NCBI GenBank assembly: GCA_037074505.1
Contig: CM073479.1
Location: 13,213,501-13,277,500 of the forward strand
Direction of reading: 5' to 3'
Length of the DNA: 64,000 nt
From: Albizia julibrissin
Taxonomy: Eukaryota; Streptophyta; Magnoliopsida; Fabales; Fabaceae
Shown: in pieces, positions 33,937 to 45,845 of the stretch
Layout: each line of letters begins with the position of its first letter
How positions within the stretch are numbered: position 1 is the first letter of the stretch
Notes under the pieces: model-generated
What the model saw: only the letters and a program-made list of their open reading frames with translations
The model's database searches: none
What the model was told of the DNA's origin: nothing
Program-made: the position numbers and the translations under genes

Positions 33937-34335
33937 GACAGGAGAGACGCGTTCATTTCCTATATTTAGACTCGTGCGAATTTCGGAACGGTCTAAAGTC
34001 CTAGAAACGTTCCGTTCCGGGATAAGGCCCGCTCGGCCATACCCCACTTGCTCAGTGAGGGTACTGATATCGGCATTGCCCCGTCGGTCCGACTGTTTGG
34101 CCCGCAGGCCGGTCCATCTTTCTTTTTCGCCGTGTTGAGTTGTCGTCCACACATTTTCGTTGCGACATTTCGTAAAACCGCCGCCTGGCTGGACGGTCGA
34201 ACATGTCAGGCCACGGAACGAGCATGTTCCATGTTGGGCCGGGCCCACATGGTGACGCGTCCCGTTGACTTTCACGAGGCCGGATCGGAACGAGTCCTCA
34301 TCAAGCTTTCCCGCTCTCCGGCCGCGTAAAAATTA

Positions 34336-34454
34336 GGGGTTCAACACGAGGACTTCCCAGGAGGTCACCCATCCTAGTACTACTCTCGCCCAAGCACGCT
34401 TAACTGCGGAGTTCTGATGGGATCCGGTGCATTAGTGCTGGTATGATCGAACCC
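34336..34454 (-). rRNA. 5S rRNA: 5S rRNA gene R19, reference, hybrid promoter
   Basis: Reference gene, T5, 517-bp unit whose promoter keeps TATA despite the one-base deletion. Spacer with ttctgg. Confidence 0.95.
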
Positions 34455-34488
34455 GACAGGAGAGACGCGTTCATTCCTATATTTAGAC
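34455..34488 (-). promoter_or_regulatory. Hybrid promoter: one-base deletion with TATA kept
   Basis: Upstream of R19 the one-base deletion of the TTTA class is present, but the motif is TATA, now at -27. It is the only unit I found with this combination. Confidence 0.8.
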
Positions 34489-34852
34489 TCGTGCGAATTT
34501 CGGAACGGTCTACAGACCTAGAAACGTTCCGTTCTGGGGTAAGGCCCGCTCGGCCATACCCCACTTGCTCAGTGAGGGTACTGATATCGGCATTGCCCCG
34601 TCGGTCCGACTGTTTGGCCCGCAGGCCGGTCCATCTTTCTTTTTCGCCGTGTTGAGTTGTCGTCCACACATTTTCGTTGTGACATTTCGGAAAACCGCCG
34701 CCTGGCTGGACGGTCTAACAGGTCAGGCCACGGAACGAGCATGTTCCATGTTGGGCCGGGCCCACATGGTGACGCGTCCCGTTGACTTTCACGAGGCCGG
34801 ATCGGAACGAGTCCTCATCAAGCTTTCCCGCTCTCCGGCCGCGTAAAAATTA

Positions 34853-34971
34853 GGGGTTCAACACGAGGACTTCCCAGGAGGTCACCCATCCTAGTACTAC
34901 TCTCGCCCAAGCACGCTTAGCTGCGGAGTTCTGATGGGATCCGGTGCATTAGTGCTGGTATGATCGAACCC
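34853..34971 (-). rRNA. 5S rRNA: 5S rRNA gene R20, C52 allele
   Basis: C52, TATA promoter, T5, tttcgg. Confidence 0.95.
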
Positions 34972-35370
34972 GACAGGAGAGACGCGTTCATTTCCTATAT
35001 TTAGACTCGTGCGAATTTCGGAACGGTCTACAGACCTAGAAACGTTCCGTTTCGGGGTAAGGCCCGCTCGGCCATACCCCACTTGCTCAGTGAGGGTACT
35101 GATATCGGCATTGCCCCGTCGGTCCGACTGTTTGGCCCGCAGGCCGGTCCATCTTTCTTTTTCGCCGTGTTGAGTTGTCGTCCACACATTTTCGTTGTGA
35201 CATTTCGGAAAACCGCCGCCTGGCTGGACGGTCTAACAGGTCAGGCCACGGAACGAGCATGTTCCATGTTGGGCCGGGCCCACATGGTGACGCGTCCCGT
35301 TGACTTTCACGAGGCCGGATCGGAACGAGTCCTCATCAAGCTTTCCCGCTCTCCGGCCGCGTAAAAATTA

Positions 35371-35489
35371 GGGGTTCAACACGAGGACTTCCCAGGAGGT
35401 CACCCATCCTAGTACTACTCTCGCCCAAGCACGCTTAACTGCGGAGTTCTGATGGGATCCGGTGCATTAGTGCTGGTATGATCGAACCC
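35371..35489 (-). rRNA. 5S rRNA: 5S rRNA gene R21, reference, TTTA promoter
   Basis: Reference gene with TTTA promoter, T5, ttctgg. Confidence 0.95.
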
Positions 35490-35887
35490 GACAGGAGAGA
35501 CGCGTTCATTCCTAAATTTAGACTCGTGCGAATTTCGGAACGGTCTACAGACCTAGAAACGTTCCGTTCTGGGGTAAGGCCCGCTCGGCCATACCCCACT
35601 TGCTCAGTGAGGGTACTGATATCGGCATTGCCCCGTCGGTCCGACTGTTTGGCCCGCAGGCCGGTCCATCTTTCTTTTTCGCCGTGTTGAGTTGTCGTCC
35701 ACACATTTTCGTTGCGACATTTCGGAAAACCGCCGCCTGGCTGGACGGTCTAACAGGTCAGGCCACGGAACGAGCATGTTCCATGTTGGGCCGGGCCCAC
35801 ATGGTGACGCGTCCCGTTGACTTTCACGAGGCCGGATCGGAACGAGTCCTCATCAAGCTTTCCCGCTCTCCGGCCGCGTAAAAATTA

Positions 35888-36006
35888 GGGGTTCAACACG
35901 AGGACTTCCCAGGAGGTCACCCATCCTAGTACTACTCTCGCCCAAGCACGCTTAGCTGCGGAGTTCTGATGGGATCCGGTGCATTAGTGCTGGTATGATC
36001 GAACCC
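35888..36006 (-). rRNA. 5S rRNA: 5S rRNA gene R22, C52 allele
   Basis: C52, TATA promoter, T5, intact palindrome; spacer with gactctcac. Confidence 0.95.
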
Positions 36007-36405
36007 GACAGGAGAGACGCGTTCATTTCCTATATTTAGACTCGTGCGAATTTCGGAACGGTCTACAGACCTAGAAACGTTCCGTTCCGGGGTAAGGCCC
36101 GCTCGGCCATACCCCACTTGCTCAGTGAGGGTACTGATATCGGCATTGCCCCGTCGGTCCGACTGTTTGGCCCGCAGGCCGGTCCATCTTTCTTTTTCGC
36201 CGTGTTGAGTTGTCGTCCACACATTTTCGTTGCGACATTTCGGAAAACCGCCGCCTGGCTGGACGGTCTAACAGGTCAGGCCACGGAACGAGCATGTTCC
36301 ATGTTGGGCCGGGCCCACATGGTGACGCGTCCCGTTGACTCTCACGAGGCCGGATCGGAACGAGTCCTCATCAAGCTTTCCCGCTCTCCGGCCGCGTAAA
36401 AATTA

Positions 36406-36524
36406 GGGGTTCAACACGAGGACTTCCCAGGAGGTCACCCATCCTAGTACTACTCTCGCCCAAGCACGCTTAACTGCGGAGTTCTGATGGGATCCGGTGC
36501 ATTAGTGCTGGTATGATCGAACCC
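36406..36524 (-). rRNA. 5S rRNA: 5S rRNA gene R23, reference
   Basis: Reference gene, TATA promoter, T5, taaagtcc; spacer with cgaacatg and atgtcggg. Confidence 0.96.
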
Positions 36525-36923
36525 GACAGGAGAGACGCGTTCATTTCCTATATTTAGACTCGTGCGAATTTCGGAACGGTCTAAAGTCCTAGAAACGTTC
36601 CGTTCCGGGGTAAGGCCCGCTCGGCCATACCCCACTTGCTCAGTGAGGGTACTGATATCGGCATTGCCCCGTCGGTCCGACTGTTTGGCCCGCAGGCCGG
36701 TCCATCTTTCTTTTTCGCCGTGTTGAGTTGTCGTCCACACATTTTCGTTGCGACATTTCGGAAAACCGCCGCCTGGCTGGACGGTCGAACATGTCAGGCC
36801 ACGGAACGAGCATGTTCCATGTCGGGCCGGGCCCACATGGTGACGCGTCCCGTTGACTTTCACGAGGCCGGATCGGAACGAGTCCTCATCAAGCTTTCCC
36901 GCTCTCCGGCCGCGTAAAAATTA

Positions 36924-37042
36924 GGGGTTCAACACGAGGACTTCCCAGGAGGTCACCCATCCTAGTACTACTCTCGCCCAAGCACGCTTAACTGCGGAGT
37001 TCTGATGGGATCCGGTGCATTAGTGCTGGTATGATCGAACCC
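36924..37042 (-). rRNA. 5S rRNA: 5S rRNA gene R24, reference, TTTA promoter
   Basis: Reference gene, TTTA promoter, T5, ttctgg; gactctcac. Confidence 0.95.
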
Positions 37043-37440
37043 GACAGGAGAGACGCGTTCATTCCTAAATTTAGACTCGTGCGAATTTCGGAACGGTCTA
37101 CAGACCTAGAAACGTTCCGTTCTGGGGTAAGGCCCGCTCGGCCATACCCCACTTGCTCAGTGAGGGTACTGATATCGGCATTGCCCCGTCGGTCCGACTG
37201 TTTGGCCCGCAGGCCGGTCCATCTTTCTTTTTCGCCGTGTTGAGTTGTCGTCCACACATTTTCGTTGCGACATTTCGGAAAACCGCCGCCTGGCTGGACG
37301 GTCTAACAGGTCAGGCCACGGAACGAGCATGTTCCATGTTGGGCCGGGCCCACATGGTGACGCGTCCCGTTGACTCTCACGAGGCCGGATCGGAACGAGT
37401 CCTCATCAAGCTTTCCCGCTCTCCGGCCGCGTAAAAATTA

Positions 37441-37559
37441 GGGGTTCAACACGAGGACTTCCCAGGAGGTCACCCATCCTAGTACTACTCTCGCCCAAGC
37501 ACGCTTAACTGCGGAGTTCTGATGGGATCCGGTGCATTAGTGCTGGTATGATCGAACCC
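37441..37559 (-). rRNA. 5S rRNA: 5S rRNA gene R25, reference
   Basis: Reference gene, TATA promoter, T5, taaagtcc. Confidence 0.96.
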
Positions 37560-37958
37560 GACAGGAGAGACGCGTTCATTTCCTATATTTAGACTCGTGC
37601 GAATTTCGGAACGGTCTAAAGTCCTAGAAACGTTCCGTTCCGGGGTAAGGCCCGCTCGGCCATACCCCACTTGCTCAGTGAGGGTACTGATATCGGCATT
37701 GCCCCGTCGGTCCGACTGTTTGGCCCGCAGGCCGGTCCATCTTTCTTTTTCGCCGTGTTGAGTTGTCGTCCACACATTTTCGTTGCGACATTTCGGAAAA
37801 CCGCCGCCTGGCTGGACGGTCTAACAGGTCAGGCCACGGAACGAGCATGTTCCATGTTGGGCCGGGCCCACATGGTGACGCGTCCCGTTGACTTTCACGA
37901 GGCCGGATCGGAACGAGTCCTCATCAAGCTTTCCCGCTCTCCGGCCGCGTAAAAATTA

Positions 37959-38077
37959 GGGGTTCAACACGAGGACTTCCCAGGAGGTCACCCATCCTAG
38001 TACTACTCTCGCCCAAGCACGCTTAGCTGCGGAGTTCTGATGGGATCCGGTGCATTAGTGCTGGTATGATCGAACCC
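37959..38077 (-). rRNA. 5S rRNA: 5S rRNA gene R26, C52 allele
   Basis: C52, TATA promoter, T5, intact palindrome; tcttccttt in the pyrimidine tract. Confidence 0.95.
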
Positions 38078-38476
38078 GACAGGAGAGACGCGTTCATTTC
38101 CTATATTTAGACTCGTGCGAATTTCGGAACGGTCTACAGACCTAGAAACGTTCCGTTCCGGGGTAAGGCCCGCTCGGCCATACCCCACTTGCTCAGTGAG
38201 GGTACTGATATCGGCATTGCCCCGTCGGTCCGACTGTTTGGCCCGCAGGCCGGTCCATCTTCCTTTTTCGCCGTGTTGAGTTGTCGTCCACACATTTTCG
38301 TTGCGACATTTCGTAAAACCGCCGCCTGGCTGGACGGTCTAACAGGTCAGGCCACGGAACGAGCATGTTCCATGTTGGGCCGGGCCCACATGGTGACGCG
38401 TCCCGTTGACTTTCACGAGGCCGGATCGGAACGAGTCCTCATCAAGCTTTCCCGCTCTCCGGCCGCGTAAAAATTA

Positions 38477-38595
38477 GGGGTTCAACACGAGGACTTCCCA
38501 GGAGGTCACCCATCCTAGTACTACTCTCGCCCAAGCACGCTTAACTGCGGAGTTCTGATGGGATCCGGTGCATTAGTGCTGGTATGATCGAACCC
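38477..38595 (-). rRNA. 5S rRNA: 5S rRNA gene R27, reference
   Basis: Reference gene, TATA promoter, T5, cagaac. It is the likely ancestral form of the A16C units farther right. Confidence 0.96.
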
Positions 38596-38994
38596 GACAG
38601 GAGAGACGCGTTCATTTCCTATATTTAGACTCGTGCGAATTTCAGAACGGTCTACAGACCTAGAAACGTTCCGTTTCGGGGTAAGGCCCGCTCGGCCATA
38701 CCCCACTTGCTCAGTGAGGGTACTGATATCGGCATTGCCCCGTCGGTCCGACTGTTTGGCCCGCAGGCCGGTCCATCTTTCTTTTTCGCCGTGTTGAGTT
38801 GTCGTCCACACATTTTCGTTGTGACATTTCGGAAAACCGCCGCCTGGCTGGACGGTCTAACAGGTCAGGCCACGGAACGAGCATGTTCCATGTTGGGCCG
38901 GGCCCACATGGTGACGCGTCCCGTTGACTTTCACGAGGCCGGATCGGAACGAGTCCTCATCAAGCTTTCCCGCTCTCCGGTCGCGTAAAAATTA

Positions 38995-39113
38995 GGGGTT
39001 CAACACGAGGACTTCCCAGGAGGTCACCCATCCTAGTACTACTCTCGCCCAAGCACGCTTAGCTGCGGAGTTCTGATGGGATCCGGTGCATTAGTGCTGG
39101 TATGATCGAACCC
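38995..39113 (-). rRNA. 5S rRNA: 5S rRNA gene R28, C52 allele
   Basis: C52, TATA promoter, T5; spacer with cgaacatg and gactctcac. Confidence 0.95.
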
Positions 39114-39512
39114 GACAGGAGAGACGCGTTCATTTCCTATATTTAGACTCGTGCGAATTTCGGAACGGTCTACAGACCTAGAAACGTTCCGTTTCGGGGT
39201 AAGGCCCGCTCGGCCATACCCCACTTGCTCAGTGAGGGTACTGATATCGGCATTGCCCCGTCGGTCCGACTGTTTGGCCCGCAGGCCGGTCCATCTTTCT
39301 TTTTCGCCGTGTTGAGTTGTCGTCCACACATTTTCGTTGCGACATTTCGCAAAACCGCCGCCTGGCTGGACGGTCGAACATGTCAGGCCACGGAACGAGC
39401 ATGTTCCATGTTGGGCCGGGCCCACATGGTGACGCGTCCCGTTGACTCTCACGAGGCCGGATCGGAACGAGTCCTCATCAAGCTTTCCCGCTCTCCGGCC
39501 GCGTAAAAATTA

Positions 39513-39631
39513 GGGGTTCAACACGAGGACTTCCCAGGAGGTCACCCATCCTAGTACTACTCTCGCCCAAGCACGCTTAACTGCGGAGTTCTGATGGGAT
39601 CCGGTGCATTAGTGCTGGTATGATCGAACCC
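39513..39631 (-). rRNA. 5S rRNA: 5S rRNA gene R29, reference
   Basis: Reference gene, TATA promoter, T5, taaagtcc. It is the C49-bearing relative of R52, R56, R62 and R68. Confidence 0.96.
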
Positions 39632-40030
39632 GACAGGAGAGACGCGTTCATTTCCTATATTTAGACTCGTGCGAATTTCGGAACGGTCTAAAGTCCTAGA
39701 AACGTTCCGTTCCGGGGTAAGGCCCGCTCGGCCATACCCCACTTGCTCAGTGAGGGTACTGATATCGGCATTGCCCCGTCGGTCCGACTGTTTGGCCCGC
39801 AGGCCGGTCCATCTTTCTTTTTCGCCGTGTTGAGTTGTCGTCCACACATTTTCGTTGCGACATTTCGGAAAACCGCCGCCTGGCTGGACGGTCTAACAGG
39901 TCAGGCCACGGAACGAGCATGTTCCATGTTGGGCCGGGCCCACATGGTGACGCGTCCCGTTGACTTTCACGAGGCCGGATCGGAACGAGTCCTCATCAAG
40001 CTTTCCCGCTCTCCGGCCGCGTAAAAATTA

Positions 40031-40149
40031 GGGGTTCAACACGAGGACTTCCCAGGAGGTCACCCATCCTAGTACTACTCTCGCCCAAGCACGCTTAGCT
40101 GCGGAGTTCTGATGGGATCCGGTGCATTAGTGCTGGTATGATCGAACCC
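40031..40149 (-). rRNA. 5S rRNA: 5S rRNA gene R30, C52 allele
   Basis: C52, TATA promoter, T5; cgaacagg and a private agggttctg. Confidence 0.95.
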
Positions 40150-40548
40150 GACAGGAGAGACGCGTTCATTTCCTATATTTAGACTCGTGCGAATTTCGGA
40201 ACGGTCTACAGACCTAGAAACGTTCCGTTCCGGGGTAAGGCCCGCTCGGCCATACCCCACTTGCTCAGTGAGGGTTCTGATATCGGCATTGCCCCGTCGG
40301 TCCGACTGTTTGGCCCGCAGGCCGGTCCATCTTTCTTTTTCGCCGTGTTGAGTTGTCGTCCACACATTTTCGTTGCGACATTTCGGAAAACCGCCGCCTG
40401 GCTGGACGGTCGAACAGGTCAGGCCACGGAACGAGCATGTTCCATGTTGGGCCGGGCCCACATGGTGACGCGTCCCGTTGACTTTCACGAGGCCGGATCG
40501 GAACGAGTCCTCATCAAGCTTTCCCGCTCTCCGGCCGCGTAAAAATTA

Positions 40549-40667
40549 GGGGTTCAACACGAGGACTTCCCAGGAGGTCACCCATCCTAGTACTACTCTC
40601 GCCCAAGCACGCTTAGCTGCGGAGTTCTGATGGGATCCGGTGCATTAGTGCTGGTATGATCGAACCC
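40549..40667 (-). rRNA. 5S rRNA: 5S rRNA gene R31, C52 allele
   Basis: C52, TATA promoter, T5; cgaacatg and atgtcggg. Confidence 0.95.
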
Positions 40668-41066
40668 GACAGGAGAGACGCGTTCATTTCCTATATTTAG
40701 ACTCGTGCGAATTTCGGAACGGTCTACAGACCTAGAAACGTTCCGTTCCGGGGTAAGGCCCGCTCGGCCATACCCCACTTGCTCAGTGAGGGTACTGATA
40801 TCGGCATTGCCCCGTCGGTCCGACTGTTTGGCCCGCAGGCCGGTCCATCTTTCTTTTTCGCCGTGTTGAGTTGTCGTCCACACATTTTCGTTGCGACATT
40901 TCGCAAAACCGCCGCCTGGCTGGACGGTCGAACATGTCAGGCCACGGAACGAGCATGTTCCATGTCGGGCCGGGCCCACATGGTGACGCGTCCCGTTGAC
41001 TTTCACGAGGCCGGATCGGAACGAGTCCTCATCAAGCTTTCCCGCTCTCCGGCCGCGTAAAAATTA

Positions 41067-41185
41067 GGGGTTCAACACGAGGACTTCCCAGGAGGTCACC
41101 CATCCTAGTACTACTCTCGCCCAAGCACGCTTAGCTGCGGAGTTCTGATGGGATCCGGTGCATTAGTGCTGGTATGATCGAACCC
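41067..41185 (-). rRNA. 5S rRNA: 5S rRNA gene R32, C52 allele
   Basis: C52, TATA promoter, T5, taaagtcc; gagcttgttcc is shared only with R72. Confidence 0.95.
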
Positions 41186-41584
41186 GACAGGAGAGACGCG
41201 TTCATTTCCTATATTTAGACTCGTGCGAATTTCGGAACGGTCTAAAGTCCTAGAAACGTTCCGTTCCGGGGTAAGGCCCGCTCGGCCATACCCCACTTGC
41301 TCAGTGAGGGTACTGATATCGGCATTGCCCCGTCGGTCCGACTGTTTGGCCCGCAGGCCGGTCCATCTTTCTTTTTCGCCGTGTTGAGTTGTCGTCCACA
41401 CATTTTCGTTGCGACATTTCGTAAAACCGCCGCCTGGCTGGACGGTCTAACAGGTCAGGCCACGGAACGAGCTTGTTCCATGTTGGGCCGGGCCCACATG
41501 GTGACGCGTCCCGTTGACTTTCACGAGGCCGGATCGGAACGAGTCCTCATCAAGCTTTCCCGCTCTCCGGCCGCGTAAAAATTA

Positions 41585-41703
41585 GGGGTTCAACACGAGG
41601 ACTTCCCAGGAGGTCACCCATCCTAGTACTACTCTCGCCCAAGCACGCTTAACTGCGGAGTTCTGATGGGATCCGGTGCATTAGTGCTGGTATGATCGAA
41701 CCC
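41585..41703 (-). rRNA. 5S rRNA: 5S rRNA gene R33, reference, TTTA promoter
   Basis: Reference gene, TTTA promoter, T5, ttccgg; private gctttaccg in the spacer. Confidence 0.95.
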
Positions 41704-42101
41704 GACAGGAGAGACGCGTTCATTCCTAAATTTAGACTCGTGCGAATTTCGGAACGGTCTACAGACCTAGAAACGTTCCGTTCCGGGGTAAGGCCCGCTC
41801 GGCCATACCCCACTTGCTCAGTGAGGGTACTGATATCGGCATTGCCCCGTCGGTCCGACTGTTTGGCCCGCAGGCCGGTCCATCTTTCTTTTTCGCCGTG
41901 TTGAGTTGTCGTCCACACATTTTCGTTGCGACATTTCGTAAAACCGCCGCCTGGCTGGACGGTCTAACAGGTCAGGCCACGGAACGAGCATGTTCCATGT
42001 TGGGCCGGGCCCACATGGTGACGCGTCCCGTTGACTTTCACGAGGCCGGATCGGAACGAGTCCTCATCAAGCTTTACCGCTCTCCGGCCGCGTAAAAATT
42101 A

Positions 42102-42220
42102 GGGGTTCAACACGAGGACTTCCCAGGAGGTCACCCATCCTAGTACTACTCTCGCCCAAGCACGCTTAGCTGCGGAGTTCTGATGGGATCCGGTGCATTA
42201 GTGCTGGTATGATCGAACCC
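42102..42220 (-). rRNA. 5S rRNA: 5S rRNA gene R34, C52 allele
   Basis: C52, TATA promoter, T5, intact palindrome; private gctgcacgg. Confidence 0.95.
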
Positions 42221-42619
42221 GACAGGAGAGACGCGTTCATTTCCTATATTTAGACTCGTGCGAATTTCGGAACGGTCTACAGACCTAGAAACGTTCCGTT
42301 CCGGGGTAAGGCCCGCTCGGCCATACCCCACTTGCTCAGTGAGGGTACTGATATCGGCATTGCCCCGTCGGTCCGACTGTTTGGCCCGCAGGCCGGTCCA
42401 TCTTTCTTTTTCGCCGTGTTGAGTTGTCGTCCACACATTTTCGTTGCGACATTTCGGAAAACCGCCGCCTGGCTGCACGGTCTAACAGGTCAGGCCACGG
42501 AACGAGCATGTTCCATGTTGGGCCGGGCCCACATGGTGACGCGTCCCGTTGACTTTCACGAGGCCGGATCGGAACGAGTCCTCATCAAGCTTTCCCGCTC
42601 TCCGGCCGCGTAAAAATTA

Positions 42620-42738
42620 GGGGTTCAACACGAGGACTTCCCAGGAGGTCACCCATCCTAGTACTACTCTCGCCCAAGCACGCTTAGCTGCGGAGTTCTG
42701 ATGGGATCCGGTGCATTAGTGCTGGTATGATCGAACCC
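42620..42738 (-). rRNA. 5S rRNA: 5S rRNA gene R35, C52 allele
   Basis: C52, TATA promoter, T5; cgaacagg and private tttagcccg. Confidence 0.95.
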
Positions 42739-43137
42739 GACAGGAGAGACGCGTTCATTTCCTATATTTAGACTCGTGCGAATTTCGGAACGGTCTACAG
42801 ACCTAGAAACGTTCCGTTCCGGGGTAAGGCCCGCTCGGCCATACCCCACTTGCTCAGTGAGGGTACTGATATCGGCATTGCCCCGTCGGTCCGACTGTTT
42901 AGCCCGCAGGCCGGTCCATCTTTCTTTTTCGCCGTGTTGAGTTGTCGTCCACACATTTTCGTTGCGACATTTCGGAAAACCGCCGCCTGGCTGGACGGTC
43001 GAACAGGTCAGGCCACGGAACGAGCATGTTCCATGTTGGGCCGGGCCCACATGGTGACGCGTCCCGTTGACTTTCACGAGGCCGGATCGGAACGAGTCCT
43101 CATCAAGCTTTCCCGCTCTCCGGCCGCGTAAAAATTA

Positions 43138-43256
43138 GGGGTTCAACACGAGGACTTCCCAGGAGGTCACCCATCCTAGTACTACTCTCGCCCAAGCACG
43201 CTTAGCTGCGGAGTTCTGATGGGATCCGGTGCATTAGTGCTGGTATGATCGAACCC
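43138..43256 (-). rRNA. 5S rRNA: 5S rRNA gene R36, C52 allele
   Basis: C52, TATA promoter, T5; cgaacatg, atgtcggg and private cgcacaacc. Confidence 0.95.
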
Positions 43257-43655
43257 GACAGGAGAGACGCGTTCATTTCCTATATTTAGACTCGTGCGAA
43301 TTTCGGAACGGTCTACAGACCTAGAAACGTTCCGTTCCGGGGTAAGGCCCGCTCGGCCATACCCCACTTGCTCAGTGAGGGTACTGATATCGGCATTGCC
43401 CCGTCGGTCCGACTGTTTGGCCCGCAGGCCGGTCCATCTTTCTTTTTCGCCGTGTTGAGTTGTCGTCCACACATTTTCGTTGCGACATTTCGCACAACCG
43501 CCGCCTGGCTGGACGGTCGAACATGTCAGGCCACGGAACGAGCATGTTCCATGTCGGGCCGGGCCCACATGGTGACGCGTCCCGTTGACTTTCACGAGGC
43601 CGGATCGGAACGAGTCCTCATCAAGCTTTCCCGCTCTCCGGCCGCGTAAAAATTA

Positions 43656-43774
43656 GGGGTTCAACACGAGGACTTCCCAGGAGGTCACCCATCCTAGTAC
43701 TACTCTCGCCCAAGCACGCTTAACTGCGGAGTTCTGATGGGATCCGGTGCATTAGTGCTGGTATGATCGAACCC
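43656..43774 (-). rRNA. 5S rRNA: 5S rRNA gene R37, reference
   Basis: Reference gene, TATA promoter, T5, taaagtcc; cgaacatg, atgtcggg, private cgtgcacac. Confidence 0.96.
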
Positions 43775-44173
43775 GACAGGAGAGACGCGTTCATTTCCTA
43801 TATTTAGACTCGTGCGAATTTCGGAACGGTCTAAAGTCCTAGAAACGTTCCGTTCCGGGGTAAGGCCCGCTCGGCCATACCCCACTTGCTCAGTGAGGGT
43901 ACTGATATCGGCATTGCCCCGTCGGTCCGACTGTTTGGCCCGCAGGCCGGTCCATCTTTCTTTTTCGCCGTGTTGAGTTGTCGTGCACACATTTTCGTTG
44001 CGACATTTCGCAAAACCGCCGCCTGGCTGGACGGTCGAACATGTCAGGCCACGGAACGAGCATGTTCCATGTCGGGCCGGGCCCACATGGTGACGCGTCC
44101 CGTTGACTTTCACGAGGCCGGATCGGAACGAGTCCTCATCAAGCTTTCCCGCTCTCCGGCCGCGTAAAAATTA

Positions 44174-44292
44174 GGGGTTCAACACGAGGACTTCCCAGGA
44201 GGTCACCCATCCTAGTACTACTCTCGCCCAAGCACGCTTAACTGCGGAGTTCTGATGGGATCCGGTGCATTAGTGCTGGTATGATCGAACCC
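44174..44292 (-). rRNA. 5S rRNA: 5S rRNA gene R38, reference
   Basis: Reference gene, TATA promoter, T5, taaagtcc; gacttttac marks the dimer repeat. Confidence 0.96.
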
Positions 44293-44691
44293 GACAGGAG
44301 AGACGCGTTCATTTCCTATATTTAGACTCGTGCGAATTTCGGAACGGTCTAAAGTCCTAGAAACGTTCCGTTCCGGGGTAAGGCCCGCTCGGCCATACCC
44401 CACTTGCTCAGTGAGGGTACTGATATCGGCATTGCCCCGTCGGTCCGACTGTTTGGCCCGCAGGCCGGTCCATCTTTCTTTTTCGCCGTGTTGAGTTGTC
44501 GTCCACACATTTTCGTTGCGACATTTCGGAAAACCGCCGCCTGGCTGGACGGTCTAACAGGTCAGGCCACGGAACGAGCATGTTCCATGTTGGGCCGGGC
44601 CCACATGGTGACGCGTCCCGTTGACTTTTACGAGGCCGGATCGGAACGAGTCCTCATCAAGCTTTCCCGCTCTCCGGTCGCGTAAAAATTA

Positions 44692-44810
44692 GGGGTTCAA
44701 CACGAGGACTTCCCAGGAGGTCACCCATCCTAGTACTACTCTCGCCCAAGCACGCTTAACTGCGGAGTTCTGATGGGATCCGGTGCATTAGTGCTGGTAT
44801 GATCGAACCC
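44692..44810 (-). rRNA. 5S rRNA: 5S rRNA gene R39, reference, TTTA promoter
   Basis: Reference gene, TTTA promoter, T5, ttctgg; gacttttac. Confidence 0.95.
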
Positions 44811-45208
44811 GACAGGAGAGACGCGTTCATTCCTAAATTTAGACTCGTGCGAATTTCGGAACGGTCTACAGACCTAGAAACGTTCCGTTCTGGGGTAAGG
44901 CCCGCTCGGCCATACCCCACTTGCTCAGTGAGGGTACTGATATCGGCATTGCCCCGTCGGTCCGACTGTTTGGCCCGCAGGCCGGTCCATCTTTCTTTTT
45001 CGCCGTGTTGAGTTGTCGTCCACACATTTTCGTTGCGACATTTCGGAAAACCGCCGCCTGGCTGGACGGTCTAACAGGTCAGGCCACGGAACGAGCATGT
45101 TCCATGTTGGGCCGGGCCCACATGGTGACGCGTCCCGTTGACTTTTACGAGGCCGGATCGGAACGAGTCCTCATCAAGCTTTCCCGCTCTCCGGCCGCGT
45201 AAAAATTA

Positions 45209-45327
45209 GGGGTTCAACACGAGGACTTCCCAGGAGGTCACCCATCCTAGTACTACTCTCGCCCAAGCACGCTTAACTGCGGAGTTCTGATGGGATCCGG
45301 TGCATTAGTGCTGGTATGATCGAACCC
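45209..45327 (-). rRNA. 5S rRNA: 5S rRNA gene R40, reference
   Basis: Duplicate of R38, including gacttttac. Confidence 0.96.
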
Positions 45328-45726
45328 GACAGGAGAGACGCGTTCATTTCCTATATTTAGACTCGTGCGAATTTCGGAACGGTCTAAAGTCCTAGAAACG
45401 TTCCGTTCCGGGGTAAGGCCCGCTCGGCCATACCCCACTTGCTCAGTGAGGGTACTGATATCGGCATTGCCCCGTCGGTCCGACTGTTTGGCCCGCAGGC
45501 CGGTCCATCTTTCTTTTTCGCCGTGTTGAGTTGTCGTCCACACATTTTCGTTGCGACATTTCGGAAAACCGCCGCCTGGCTGGACGGTCTAACAGGTCAG
45601 GCCACGGAACGAGCATGTTCCATGTTGGGCCGGGCCCACATGGTGACGCGTCCCGTTGACTTTTACGAGGCCGGATCGGAACGAGTCCTCATCAAGCTTT
45701 CCCGCTCTCCGGTCGCGTAAAAATTA

Positions 45727-45845
45727 GGGGTTCAACACGAGGACTTCCCAGGAGGTCACCCATCCTAGTACTACTCTCGCCCAAGCACGCTTAACTGCGG
45801 AGTTCTGATGGGATCCGGTGCATTAGTGCTGGTATGATCGAACCC
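45727..45845 (-). rRNA. 5S rRNA: 5S rRNA gene R41, reference, TTTA promoter
   Basis: Counterpart of R39 near the gene, but the spacer has the common gactttcac, so the dimer match ends in this spacer. Confidence 0.95.

Larger units (their letters stand above)
27084..34335 (-). repeat. Five-unit higher-order repeat, period 2590 bp
   Basis: Three cycles start at R5, R10 and R15. Each holds a reference gene, the double allele C39A+C52 (27602, 30192, 32782) and a C52 unit with cgaacatg. The fourth unit is reference with cttacagg in cycle one and taaagtcc/gggataag in cycles two and three. The gtgtgaat change marks cycles two and three only. Confidence 0.85.
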
